NCBI RefSeq assembly: GCF_040256645.1
Contig: NZ_CP158281.1
Location: forward strand, 2,542,001-2,606,000
DNA: 64,000 nt
Reading direction: 5' to 3'
Source of the DNA: Brevibacterium sp. CBA3109
Lineage (GTDB): Bacteria > Actinomycetota > Actinomycetes > Actinomycetales > Brevibacteriaceae
The translations under genes were made by a program, and so were the position numbers. Numbering within the stretch: the first letter of the stretch is position 1; each line of letters opens with the position of its first letter. Below, piece by piece: positions 43,095 through 52,190 of the stretch. The notes beneath the pieces are model-generated. The model worked only from the letters and a program-made list of their open reading frames with translations, was not told the origin of the DNA and searched no databases.

Positions 43095-43205
43095 GTGGAG
43101 GCTACCCGGGACGGCTACGAGGCCCTCCGGCAGGCCGTCGACGTGAACAGCCTGGCGCTGCCCGCGACCGACGGCAAGATGATCCGGCACCTAGACACCG
43201 AGTAG
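43095..43205 (+). pseudogene. Truncated gene remnant at the cluster/element junction
   Basis: A 36-codon open frame ending at TAG 43203-43205 reads V-E-A-T-R-D-G-Y-E-A-L-R-Q-A-V-D-V-N-S-L and on to H-L-D-T-E, with good actinobacterial codon use but no ribosome site or start. It looks like the 3' end of a gene whose front was lost when the lanthipeptide cluster and the conjugative element came together. Family not recognised. Confidence 0.35.
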
Positions 43206-43240
43206 GCGGATGACTCGGCACACCTTGGGGTCGTAAGAAT

Positions 43241-46200
43241 TTACTCTTGCATCTCGGGGCGAGATCGCGATTGGTTCCAATCTCTCCAAAGTTTCATGAG
43301 ATCAAATGCCTCCTCGGCTTGGATGGATATTCCTCGTTCCCCTGTGCGTCGGGTGCGACCTCGAATTGTCATCATGCGCGCAGTGAAGAGGCCCGAGGCC
43401 GCCTCCTGTTGGGCTTCTTGGAAGAACGTTACGTCGATGCATCCGGTGCCATCGTCGAGGCTGATGAACACCGTTCGCCTCCCGCTGCGCATGGGAGGTG
43501 TCTGAGTGGCGACTCGGACTCCAGCGACGAGCACCTCCGTCCCTGAGCGAAGGCCCAGCAGCTCGGATGCGTGGGTGAGGCCGAGGCCGTCGAGCATCGG
43601 CCGGTACAGGTCCATCACGTGGCCATCGACTTCGGTGGAGAGCACCTCGAGGTCAGTGGCGATGCGCTCCTCAGCGCTCGGGTCGGGAACGGCCGCGTCC
43701 ACGAGCACCTCGTCACCGAAGAGCGGAACCTGATTCGGCTGCGGCATTACGGCCTTCTTATGGGTGCGGGCCGTGAGTTGGCGGACGTAAGCGATGATGC
43801 CGCCGCGGTGGGCTTGCCCGTGTTCGTCGCGGGTGAGGCTGTCGAACGCGCCGATGCGGGCCAGGCGCATCATCAGTGGCCGCGACGGGCGGGCACGTTC
43901 ATAGAGGTCTGTGATGGAGGTGTACGGCTGGCCGTCCAGGATTCGGGTGAGCTCGACATCGGTGATGCCGGAGATGTCTCGGAAGGAGAACCGGATCGCC
44001 TTGATCCCGGGCGAGACCTGTTCCACCCGGTATTGGTCGGAGGATGCGTTGATGTCAATTGGCAGCAGCGTGATCCCGAGGCGACGGGCCTCTGCGACGA
44101 GGAGCCGGCGCGGGTACATGCCCGGGTCGTGTTCGAGGATGCCGGTGAGGAACTCGACCGGATAGTGCTGCTTCAACCAGGCGCTCTGGTAGGTCGGCAG
44201 CGCAAAGCTGGCCCCGTGTGCTTTGCAGAACCCGAACGATCCGAACGCGGCCACGTTGGTCCAGATGCGGTCGATCTCGCGATCCCGAAACAACCGCCGC
44301 CCCCTCTCATCGACGCGGCCTGCGGTCCGGGCGCGGAAGCGAGCTTCGATGGCGGCGGAGTCGGTGGCGAGAGCACGGCGGATCTCGTCAGCTTCGGCGA
44401 GACTGATGTCCATGCAGTCAGCGAGAACCCGCATCAGCTGTTCGTGGTAGATCAGCACCCCGTACGTCTCGGCGAGAAACGGCCGGAACCTGGGGTGCAG
44501 GTAGATGATCGGGGCGTAGCCGAGTTTGGCGTTAATGAACGGAGCGACCATGTTCGCCTGAATTGGGCCAGGCCGGAACAAGGAGATATCGGCGACGAGG
44601 TCCTCATATTGATCGGGCTGCATCTTGCCGAGGAGTTCCCGCTGCCCGGGTGATTCGATCTGGAAGCACCCGAGCGTGTGCGTGGACCTGATGAGCTCGA
44701 ACGTGGGCTCGTCGTCGTGCGGGATCTGCTCGAGGTCGACTCGACCATCGGCGGCAACATACGGAGCATCGACGGGCAGCCTGCCTTCGACCGCGGCGGT
44801 CGCTCCGTTGACGCGAGCGATCTCGGTGAGGGTGTGAGCGATGGACGATTGCATCCGGACGCCGAGGATATCGAGTTTGAGGAGTCCGGCGTCGTCGATG
44901 TCGTCCTTGTCGAACTGCGACATGGGCAGCCCCATCCCGGACGGCTGGGTCGCGGTCAGCGAGAGGAGGTCGCTGTCGCCGAGGATCACTCCACAGGGGT
45001 GCATCGAGATGTGCCGCGGGAGCCGATCGAGACGCGCAGTGAGGTCGACGAGCAGATCGAGCTGCGCATCAGTCTTCACCTGGGCGGCGACATCCCGCAG
45101 CTCTGGTTTCGTCTCCAGTGCTTGTCGGAAGTCCGCCGGGTTAAAGCGCCAGATGTTCTTCGCGATCCGGTCGATCTGTGCGAGGTCGAGACCGAGGGCG
45201 GCGCCGGCGTCGCGAACAGCTCCGCGGGCACGGTACGTCGACTGCATCGACAGCAGCGTCACCCGGTGGTGGCCGTACCGGTCGAACACGGCCCGATAGA
45301 TGTCGTGGCGGCGCGCGGACTCGACGTCGATATCGATATCCGGCAGCGTGGAACGGGCGTTGCCGAGGAACCTCTCGGAGAGCAGGCTGTGTTCGATCGG
45401 GTCGACGGCGGAGATGCGCAGCAAGTGGTTGACGAGACTGCCGGCGCCGGACCCGCGCGCCTGTACCCGGACCCCCATGTCTCGGATGAGGTCGACGACA
45501 TCGGCGACGGTGAGGAAGTAACTCTCGAACCCGAACCCGCCGATGGTGGCGAGCTCATCACTGAGCCGGTCCCGCACCCGGCGCAAGCCGGTGCCGTACG
45601 CGTGCGGGTACCTGTCGGTGATCGCGGCCTCGCAGCGCTGCCGCAGCACCCGCACCGGATCAGCCCCCGCGAGTCCGATCGCCTCCAGCTCAGGCACTTT
45701 CGGGTGTCGCCATCGCAGATCCGTCTCCGGGCCGAGACGACACCAGTCGGCGACCCGCTCGGTGTGAGCAAGCAGATCGATGGCGTCATCGCGGCGCAGC
45801 CCCGCGTAATCGCAGATGCGGTACGCCAGATCGTGCATGACCGAGGCCGGCTTCAACCACGCCTGAGCAGAGTGAGGTTCGAACGCGCCAAGGGGCAGGA
45901 GGAACGCGGCTGAGTCGAGGACATCGCCGGTGATCGCGTCGTCCGGGCGGAGAAATCGGACCACGTTGGTGAGCACCACCGGCACCCCCTGGACACGGGC
46001 CAGTTGGAGCATGTCGGCGGCTTGCTGCAGGCTCGCCGCCGTACCGGGGCGAGTGTGGTGGCAGACGATCTCCACGGCGATACCGCCGGGCAGCCTCCGC
46101 TCCCACGCCTCGAGCAGGGCCCGGGCACGCGGGCGGTCGCCGTTGAGGACGGCGCGGCCGACATCGGAGCCGGGGCCGAGGAGCACCGTGGCGACGGGAC

Positions 46201-46609
46201 CGGTTTCGCCGCTCAGGAATGCGGGTGCTTGGTCGGGGGTGATCCAGGCGCTGCGGTGGGCGGTGCCGTGGAGGGTGTGCTGGCGGCGACGCGGCGAGTG
46301 GGCGGCCGAGATGAGCCGGACCAGGCCGGCCCATCCGGCACCATGGTTGTGGCCGTGCGCGAGCACCGTGACCGTAGAGAGCTGACCGTTATCGTCGCGG
46401 GTTTGGAGGTTCGCGCCGACGATCGGGTCGATCCCGGCGGCGAGGCACGCGCGGACGTGGCGGATCGCCCCGAAGATGCCGTCATGATCGGTGATCGCTG
46501 CCGCATCAGCGCCGGCGACGACAGCTGCAGCGACGAGAGTCTCGGGGTGGGCGGTGCCGTGGTGAGCGGTGAACGCCGAGGCAACATGGAGATGGGTGAA
46601 GGAGGGCAC
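43241..46609 (-). CDS. dnaE2: Error-prone DNA polymerase III alpha subunit (DnaE2/ImuC-like)
   Basis: 1,122 residues from GTG 46609; the open frame continues to 47260, but that part overlaps the DUF6504 gene and is not polymerase-like. PHP domain first (F-T-H-L-H-V, I-T-D-H-D-G), then the C-family polymerase: catalytic P-D-I-D-I-D and K-L-D-I-L-G aspartates are intact, with the R-G-S-G-A-G-S-L-V-N-H region and a C-terminal OB domain. Starts seven bases after the DUF6504 stop in an operon led by a LexA box, so it should make the damage-induced mutagenic polymerase. No imuA or imuB is nearby. Confidence 0.85.
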   Translation of the reverse strand: MPSFTHLHVASAFTAHHGTAHPETLVAAAVVAGADAAAITDHDGIFGAIRHVRACLAAGIDPIVGANLQTRDDNGQLSTVTVLAHGHNHGAGWAGLVRLISAAHSPRRRQHTLHGTAHRSAWITPDQAPAFLSGETGPVATVLLGPGSDVGRAVLNGDRPRARALLEAWERRLPGGIAVEIVCHHTRPGTAASLQQAADMLQLARVQGVPVVLTNVVRFLRPDDAITGDVLDSAAFLLPLGAFEPHSAQAWLKPASVMHDLAYRICDYAGLRRDDAIDLLAHTERVADWCRLGPETDLRWRHPKVPELEAIGLAGADPVRVLRQRCEAAITDRYPHAYGTGLRRVRDRLSDELATIGGFGFESYFLTVADVVDLIRDMGVRVQARGSGAGSLVNHLLRISAVDPIEHSLLSERFLGNARSTLPDIDIDVESARRHDIYRAVFDRYGHHRVTLLSMQSTYRARGAVRDAGAALGLDLAQIDRIAKNIWRFNPADFRQALETKPELRDVAAQVKTDAQLDLLVDLTARLDRLPRHISMHPCGVILGDSDLLSLTATQPSGMGLPMSQFDKDDIDDAGLLKLDILGVRMQSSIAHTLTEIARVNGATAAVEGRLPVDAPYVAADGRVDLEQIPHDDEPTFELIRSTHTLGCFQIESPGQRELLGKMQPDQYEDLVADISLFRPGPIQANMVAPFINAKLGYAPIIYLHPRFRPFLAETYGVLIYHEQLMRVLADCMDISLAEADEIRRALATDSAAIEARFRARTAGRVDERGRRLFRDREIDRIWTNVAAFGSFGFCKAHGASFALPTYQSAWLKQHYPVEFLTGILEHDPGMYPRRLLVAEARRLGITLLPIDINASSDQYRVEQVSPGIKAIRFSFRDISGITDVELTRILDGQPYTSITDLYERARPSRPLMMRLARIGAFDSLTRDEHGQAHRGGIIAYVRQLTARTHKKAVMPQPNQVPLFGDEVLVDAAVPDPSAEERIATDLEVLSTEVDGHVMDLYRPMLDGLGLTHASELLGLRSGTEVLVAGVRVATQTPPMRSGRRTVFISLDDGTGCIDVTFFQEAQQEAASGLFTARMMTIRGRTRRTGERGISIQAEEAFDLMKLWRDWNQSRSRPEMQE

Positions 46610-46616
46610 GGACGCT

Positions 46617-46913
46617 CTAGTCGGAGACGACCCGGATCGACCATTGCGGCCCTGCACCAACCGCGAGGTCGAAGATGAGCATCTCACCGTCATCGAGCGC
46701 CTTGGCTTGCACCTGCCACATCGGCCGCTCGACCATGAGGGCGTTCTTCGTGCCCACGAGGTCCGTGTTGTCCTTCCACCAGCGGACCCGGGACATCCAC
46801 GGGATGGGGCGGGCGCAGACAATGAAACGGCGACGGTGCCAGATGAACCGCTCCGGGGCGCCAGAGGAGGTCGTCCAGACGGTCGCGACTTCCTCGCGGT
46901 GCATCGTGTCCAT
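46617..46913 (-). CDS. DUF6504-family small protein
   Basis: 98 residues from ATG 46913 behind TGGAGGGAGTGG. Rich in Trp and Arg (W-T-T-S-S-G-A-P-E-R-F-I-W-H-R-R-R-F, R-V-R-W-W-K-D-N, W-Q-V-Q-A-K-A), the pattern of the small DUF6504 proteins that sit before dnaE2 in actinobacterial imuAB-dnaE2 cassettes. Function unknown, presumably an accessory of the mutasome. First gene after the LexA box. Confidence 0.75.
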   Translation of the reverse strand: MDTMHREEVATVWTTSSGAPERFIWHRRRFIVCARPIPWMSRVRWWKDNTDLVGTKNALMVERPMWQVQAKALDDGEMLIFDLAVGAGPQWSIRVVSD

Positions 46914-46930
46914 GGCCCACTCCCTCCAAA

Positions 46931-46946
46931 TCGAACAAATGTTCGA
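46931..46946 (-). promoter_or_regulatory. LexA (SOS) box
   Basis: TCGAACAAATGTTCGA is a perfect match to the actinobacterial SOS consensus TCGAAC-N4-GTTCGA, 17 bases upstream of the DUF6504 start. The DUF6504-dnaE2 pair should therefore be repressed by LexA and induced by DNA damage. Confidence 0.88.
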
Positions 46947-47034
46947 TGATTCAGTGTAGATCCATGCACCGACATAGCCAAGGGCACCACCGTTGTGATC
47001 GGCTGACCCACGCCTCTGATCTGCTGCGACCGTT

Positions 47035-50000
47035 CTACAGTCCACGCTCGGAAGTCCGTCGCGCAGAGGTGCGCTCTGGCCGTGGGAGCGAGCTCGAGGA
47101 GTGCTGCGTCCGCAGCCGCGAGTAGGCGACCTGCGCGGTTCGCCGTTCGTCTGCCTGCTGCGGGGACTCCACATCTTTGTCTGACCCGAGCGGCGCCGCG
47201 CTTTGGATGTCGTAGCGCTGTCGATACAAGGCGATCGTCACTGCATGGGCCCGCCACCACTCCCGCTCTCGGGTGCTGGGCCCCGGTGCTCCGAGCTGCG
47301 TCGCCCAGCCGACCTTATGGTCCACCGCCTCGTCGAGAGCGGCACCGGCCGCCGCGTCGATGAGAGCTTCACGTTGGCGTAATGCGGTGCGCATGTCCTC
47401 GTCCAAGGGCTCAGCGGGGCGGGCGATGAGGCCTCCGACTCGTCCCGGCGTCGAGGTTCTGCCGTGGGTCATCTGGGCCGTGGCGGTATCGATCATCGAC
47501 GCCAGGTGTGCGGCGGGGTCGGCTTCGTCGCTGGTCGGTTGAAGGCGTGGAGCCAGCGCGGTCAGGACGCGGGTGGGCGAATGGCCTGTTGCCTCGTGGC
47601 GGGTGATGGCGGCTTCAAGTTGTTCGTAGTGCGGGCTGGTGAACACATCGTCCGCAACGGCTTCAGGGAAGGGTGCGACGTCCAGATAGGCGGCGCTCCG
47701 CTCGACCTGTGCTTCCCGGGCGAGCACGTCGTACTCGTGCACCAGCGTGGCCAGAGATGCGTGCCGATCGACTTCGTGCTTCAGGGTTTCGGTGGCCGAG
47801 AGGTCAGCATCACTGCGGGCCAGCACGCGGTGCAGTTGCTCGATTCGAGTCAGCGGTTCCGCCGTCTCCAGGTGGGGTTCGATCTCGTGGGGGTCGGGCT
47901 GGATGATGTAGGCGGTGTTGTTCTGCTTGCCGCGGGTCATTGCCACGTAGAACAGCTCGCGGGACGCGGTCTCGGGATCGACGAGGGCGTGGACGGTGTC
48001 CACGCTGGCACCCTGCGCCCGGTGCACCGTGGTGGCATAGCCGAGCTCGACGTCCTCGGCGACATACTCCGCTGGCAGGACCAGCTCAGCCCCAGCAGGC
48101 TGGTCTCCGGGGCCGAGGCGGCGCACGGCCAGCGCCCCGTTCTCGAGCCTGCGGGCGACGGACCAGCGGTCGCCGTTCTTCACCCAGGACCGGCCGAGAC
48201 TCAGCTGGCGGTCGTTGCGCCGTGTCACCACCAAGTCCCCTACCCCGGCAGTGGTGCCATCATGCAGCCCGATCCCGTCGCGCTCGACGCGCCCGTCCGC
48301 GATGAGGTCCTCGCGGGCGCGGGTGTTCAGCTCGGCGACCATCTCGGCGTTGCCCGCGATCATCAGCGTCGCCAGGCCTTCATCGCGGTCCTGCTGCCAG
48401 GCAGTGTAGGCGGCATCAAGCATCCGCTCGATGCTCCCGTCGACCAGCCGGCCGTGGTTCTCGTAGTCCTCGAGCACGGCGGTCTTGCCGCGGCGCAGGT
48501 CGAGGCTGGCGGTCTTCTCCCACTCGTGGACGAACCGGCGCGCGTCGGTCAGCGTCGGTGGGCCGGGACGGTGGCGCACGAGCATCCCGAACGCCCCGCC
48601 GGTTTCTACGGAACTGAGCTGAGCCGGATCACCGACGAGCACCAGCTTCGCCCCGGCCTGCCCCGCGTGTTCAGCGATCCGATCCAAGGTCAGCGTCCCG
48701 GCGAGACTGGCCTCATCGAGCAGGATCAGCTGGCCGGGCTGGAAGTCCCACCGGCCTCTCTCGTGCTCGTAGAGGAACTTGGCGGTGTTCTCGGCCTGCA
48801 CGCCCAACGATTCCCCGAGGACTTCCGCCGCGGCCGCCGAGGGAGCCAAACCGATCACGGAGCCCTGCCCATGGCGGGCAGTCCAGGCACGGTGCAGCCC
48901 GCGCAGCGCGGTGGTCTTCCCCGCACCGGCGGGGCCGACCAACAGGTCCAGGCTCCGCCCCGAACAAGCGATGCGAGTCACGGCGGCGGCCTGATCATCG
49001 GCCAGCCTCACGCCCTGGATCTTCCGGGAGACGTGCCGGGCAACCATCCGGGATGGCAGTCGCGGCGCGGATGTGTCATCGGCGTGTTTCGGCAGGCGGT
49101 GTTCGGCGTCGAGGATCTCCTGACTGGAATAGGCGACCTGGTCGCTGGACTGGAAGCGGTTCCCACTCCCGTCGACGTAGTGCCCCGGCACCGCACGGTC
49201 ATATTCGGGTGTCAGGCGCAGCGACTGGGCTTCCGCCCCGGCCACGATCTGATCCAGCACTGCGGTGCGCTCGGCCGGGGTGGTGAAGCGGGTGGACATG
49301 AGCTGACGCATGGCTTCAGCGTGCAGATTCCACCGCGTCCAGGTCGAGCGCCGATCCGCGACCGTCATCACCACCACCGCTGCCAGGTCCTCGACCTGTT
49401 GCGCGCCGAGGTCCTCGGCACGCAACCGGGACGCATCGGGTGTGCGGGTGAGCACGTCTTGCGCCCAGGTGGTTGCATCGGTGCCCAGCAGCCGGGTTGC
49501 ACGCTCCCGCCAGTCTGCGGTGAGCTCAGCCAGCGAATGCAGCTCTTTTTCGGGCCGAGTTTCCAGGGTTGCTTGCTGGCGCAATCGTGCGATGGTGTCC
49601 GGGCTGGGCGCGTGCCCGTGAGCGTCCCGGTAGTCACGGATGAGCCGGTTCTTCGCCTGCTCGATACCCTCCACTCCCCCACTGCTGCCGGTGGAGCGTC
49701 GGGAGAACTCCGCGATCAACTCGGCAGGGATGCCGGTGATTTCCCAGCCGGTGTTCCTGTCCTTGCCTCGGTCGACGGGCTCCCAGGTCAGGCCGAGCAG
49801 GTCGGCGGTGTGGTCGATGAGGTAGGCGTTGTAGCTGGCCGAGAGAGCGACGGTGGCCTTGTGCAGCCGCCGCGAGTCCAGGCTCCTCCACTTCCCGTCC
49901 TCGCCTTGGACCTTGTTCGAGACCACCAGATGCGTGTGCAGCTGCGGGTCGGCGGCTCTCGAGTCGTAGTGGTCGAAGGCGGTGGCGATGACGCCGGTGA

Positions 50001-50613
50001 TCGGCATCCGCGCGATCCCACCCTTGCCGACCCGGGTCGAGGCCACCCGCTCTTCCAGCATCGCGACGGTGTCGCGCATCGCGGCGTGATGGGCCTGTGC
50101 CAGCAGCTCTTGCATCGGTGCATCCGCAACACCCCAGAGGGTGCTCAGGGACTTCGGCGGGGAGAACGTCAGGTCGAAACCTGCAATGGCGCTCTTGGGC
50201 TTCCGTGCAGCCTCTTCGTCGCGGATGTCCTGGATCATGACCTCACGTTGCGCCGCCGGCATGTCCGGGGCGAGCTTTGCAACCCGGTCGGCAATCCGCT
50301 CACGCGGTGGGCGCAGGCTCGGGTAGGCGTGGCCGAGTTTCGCGCCGGTGACCGGGTGCACGCCCTGCCCGAGCAACCGGGCCAGGTGCTCCTCCGTCAC
50401 GGTCGACCCCTCATCGACTCCGGTGCCGGTGCCGTCGTCCAGGGATGCCAGGCCGGTGCCGAGCCAGGTCCCCGGTGGGCTGCCGGACTCGGTGTAGTAG
50501 CGGGTCAACGGGGTGCCCAGGTCGCGGTCGCCGTCGCCGGCGGCGACGGCGACGGTTTTCAGGAGGTATTCGTAGCCGCGGCCGGCGGACATAGGGCGGA
50601 TCGTCATCACCAC
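47035..50613 (-). CDS. MobF-type conjugative relaxase-helicase (TraI/TrwC-like)
   Basis: 1,192 residues. N-terminal relaxase: tyrosines in T-R-Y-Y-T-E-S-G near residue 38, and the metal motif Q-L-H-T-H-L-V-V-S-N. C-terminal RecD-like helicase: V-G-P-A-G-A-G-K-T-T, L-D-E-A-S-L-A-G, G-D-P-A-Q-L-S and T-V-H-R-A-Q-G. It nicks oriT, stays bound to the 5' end and unwinds the strand for transfer. A tail of about 250 residues is charged and repetitive. An alternative ATG lies two codons in (50607). Typical of actinobacterial conjugative plasmids and ICEs. Confidence 0.92.
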   Translation of the reverse strand: MVMTIRPMSAGRGYEYLLKTVAVAAGDGDRDLGTPLTRYYTESGSPPGTWLGTGLASLDDGTGTGVDEGSTVTEEHLARLLGQGVHPVTGAKLGHAYPSLRPPRERIADRVAKLAPDMPAAQREVMIQDIRDEEAARKPKSAIAGFDLTFSPPKSLSTLWGVADAPMQELLAQAHHAAMRDTVAMLEERVASTRVGKGGIARMPITGVIATAFDHYDSRAADPQLHTHLVVSNKVQGEDGKWRSLDSRRLHKATVALSASYNAYLIDHTADLLGLTWEPVDRGKDRNTGWEITGIPAELIAEFSRRSTGSSGGVEGIEQAKNRLIRDYRDAHGHAPSPDTIARLRQQATLETRPEKELHSLAELTADWRERATRLLGTDATTWAQDVLTRTPDASRLRAEDLGAQQVEDLAAVVVMTVADRRSTWTRWNLHAEAMRQLMSTRFTTPAERTAVLDQIVAGAEAQSLRLTPEYDRAVPGHYVDGSGNRFQSSDQVAYSSQEILDAEHRLPKHADDTSAPRLPSRMVARHVSRKIQGVRLADDQAAAVTRIACSGRSLDLLVGPAGAGKTTALRGLHRAWTARHGQGSVIGLAPSAAAAEVLGESLGVQAENTAKFLYEHERGRWDFQPGQLILLDEASLAGTLTLDRIAEHAGQAGAKLVLVGDPAQLSSVETGGAFGMLVRHRPGPPTLTDARRFVHEWEKTASLDLRRGKTAVLEDYENHGRLVDGSIERMLDAAYTAWQQDRDEGLATLMIAGNAEMVAELNTRAREDLIADGRVERDGIGLHDGTTAGVGDLVVTRRNDRQLSLGRSWVKNGDRWSVARRLENGALAVRRLGPGDQPAGAELVLPAEYVAEDVELGYATTVHRAQGASVDTVHALVDPETASRELFYVAMTRGKQNNTAYIIQPDPHEIEPHLETAEPLTRIEQLHRVLARSDADLSATETLKHEVDRHASLATLVHEYDVLAREAQVERSAAYLDVAPFPEAVADDVFTSPHYEQLEAAITRHEATGHSPTRVLTALAPRLQPTSDEADPAAHLASMIDTATAQMTHGRTSTPGRVGGLIARPAEPLDEDMRTALRQREALIDAAAGAALDEAVDHKVGWATQLGAPGPSTREREWWRAHAVTIALYRQRYDIQSAAPLGSDKDVESPQQADERRTAQVAYSRLRTQHSSSSLPRPERTSARRTSERGL

Positions 50614-50616
50614 GAT

Positions 50617-50649
50617 GGCCCCCTCCCGAGACGGGCTCAGGAAGGGGCC
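50617..50649. other. Inverted repeat upstream of the relaxase (possible oriT-proximal site)
   Basis: GGCCCCCTCC and GGAAGGGGCC flank a 13-base loop immediately upstream of the relaxase start. MobF origins of transfer often lie beside the relaxase gene, so this 50614-50813 interval is the best oriT candidate in the window. It could equally be a regulatory hairpin. Confidence 0.3.
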
Positions 50650-50813
50650 GCCTCAGCGGGCAGGTGCGCGCAGCGCGCCGAGTCGCACCCTGGTGCCAAC
50701 CGTGTGAGTGGTTCTCAAAGGCCTGGGGACCTCAGAAGCATCGGATGATCCAATGGGTCTATGGGGGCGTCCGGAGGCAGGACTGTGAGCGAGAAGCTCG
50801 TGAGGCGAACGGC

Positions 50814-51449
50814 TTAGGTGACTGACCCGGCTGGGGTCAACAAGTCGTCAACGACGCCCGCGAGGATCGTCCGCTCGACTCGGGCTGCGCACTTGACAAC
50901 CTCCGAATGATCCCCCGGGATTCCGCCGTCCTGCTGCGATGGGCAGAATCCAGTAGCGGCGAGGTCCGCAAGGAGCCCGACCTTCGCCACGGGGTTGAGG
51001 GCCGCCGAGACATCGTTGAGTAGCCGTCGTGTAGCGGCTGCCGCCAGTTTGCCTGCGATTGCGCTGCCTGTGGCGCTCTGAACCTCTTTGCCGACGGCGG
51101 TGGCGATGTCCCCTGGAACGCTGGTGAGGGTTGCACATGCTTCGCCGATGGCCGCGGCTACGGCGCAAAGCAGATGGCTCTCGGAGCGTCGGAATCCGGC
51201 GGCAGCCTCACGACGACGCCTCGCCTTGGACCTCGCTCCGAGCACGTCTGCGACGCCTTCTGCAACTGATGTTCGTGCGCGTGCTGCGACCTCACTCCAG
51301 TCCTCGGTGCTCTTGGGATCGAGCTCGCCCGCTGCGAATGCGACGCCCACGTCCGCAGCTGCATTTGAGAGCCTGTCGAGGAACTTGCCCGTCGTCAGAG
51401 AACGCCATTCACAGCGATAGTAGTTCGGGTCAGACTTGGCTCGACACAT
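50814..51449 (-). CDS. Hypothetical protein of the conjugative element
   Basis: 211 residues beginning M-C-R-A-K-S-D-P-N-Y-Y-R-C-E-W, a Cys-x(n)-Cys N-terminus common in small proteins of actinobacterial mobile elements. The rest is Ala-rich and helical (C-A-V-A-A-A-I-G-E-A-C-A-T-L) with no clear membrane segment. Lies upstream of the relaxase on the same strand. Function unknown. Confidence 0.55.
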   Translation of the reverse strand: MCRAKSDPNYYRCEWRSLTTGKFLDRLSNAAADVGVAFAAGELDPKSTEDWSEVAARARTSVAEGVADVLGARSKARRRREAAAGFRRSESHLLCAVAAAIGEACATLTSVPGDIATAVGKEVQSATGSAIAGKLAAAATRRLLNDVSAALNPVAKVGLLADLAATGFCPSQQDGGIPGDHSEVVKCAARVERTILAGVVDDLLTPAGSVT

Positions 51450-51668
51450 AAGTCCCTCTCCTCACCAAACGCGGGACCAGAATTGACGGCCAGTCGTTGG
51501 CGCGTTCGGCGATGAAACTATCGCAACATCACCGGAGGAGGCCAACCACACCCTGTGAGTGACAGGCTTCGCTCGCAAGCCACCACTGCACATAGCGGTG
51601 ACTCGATGGACAACAAGCCTGAACATCTAGGTACGGGACTGATGCAAGGAGAGGTGACAATTCGGGTG

Positions 51669-52190
51669 TCACGCTGCGACTGCAGGTGACTCAATAATTG
51701 CTTCGTACTCGACAGGTGTCAAACGACCCAACCGGGCTTGCCGCCGACGACGGTGATACGTCTGCTCGATCCACGTCACGATCGCGATTCTCAACTGCTC
51801 CCGACTCACCCACCGGCGACGGTCGAGAACGTTCTTCTGCAGCAGGGCGAAGAATGACTCCATGGCCGCGTTGTCGCCAGCAGCACCGACCCGGCCCATC
51901 GACCCAACAAGGCCGTGGCAAGCCAGACTCTGAGTGAATTTCCTTGATCGAAACTGACTGCCACGGTCGCTGTGTACCGTGCATCCGCCCACATCACCAC
52001 CCCTGCGGGCCACCGCCATCTCGAGAGCGTCAACAGCCAACCGGGCCTTCATCCGCGCACTCATCGAGTAGCCGACGATCCGGCCCGAGTAGACGTCCTT
52101 GGTCGCACAGAGGTACAGCTTGCCCTCATCGGCTTGGATTCCAGTAGTCGTTGCAACACCAAACTTTCTACTGAGGTTCCAGTAAAGCAT
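51669..52190 (-). pseudogene. IS3-family transposase orfB, 3' fragment (left copy)
   Basis: 173 residues of the DDE integrase core: H-S-D-R-G-S-Q-F-R-S near the middle, D-N-A-A-M-E-S-F-F with the catalytic Glu, and the terminal T-Y-H-R-R-R-R-Q-A-R-L-G-R-L-T-P-V-E-Y-E. The first DDE aspartate region is only partly present and the whole 5' part with orfA is gone, so it cannot be active. The first residues come from IS30-side sequence. Homologous and inverted to 53733-54257. Confidence 0.85.

Noticed and set aside
44678..45913. 411-codon plus-strand open frame
   Set aside because: Antisense of dnaE2; the polymerase active-site motifs are on the other strand.
46610..47260. N-terminal extension of the dnaE2 frame
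   Set aside because: Overlaps the DUF6504 gene and LexA box and reads as Arg/Ser-rich non-homologous sequence; GTG 46609 gives a normal-length polymerase with PHP domain at the start.
47464..50748. 1,094-codon plus-strand open frame
   Set aside because: Antisense shadow of the MobF relaxase; composition is His/Gly/Val-rich shadow sequence.
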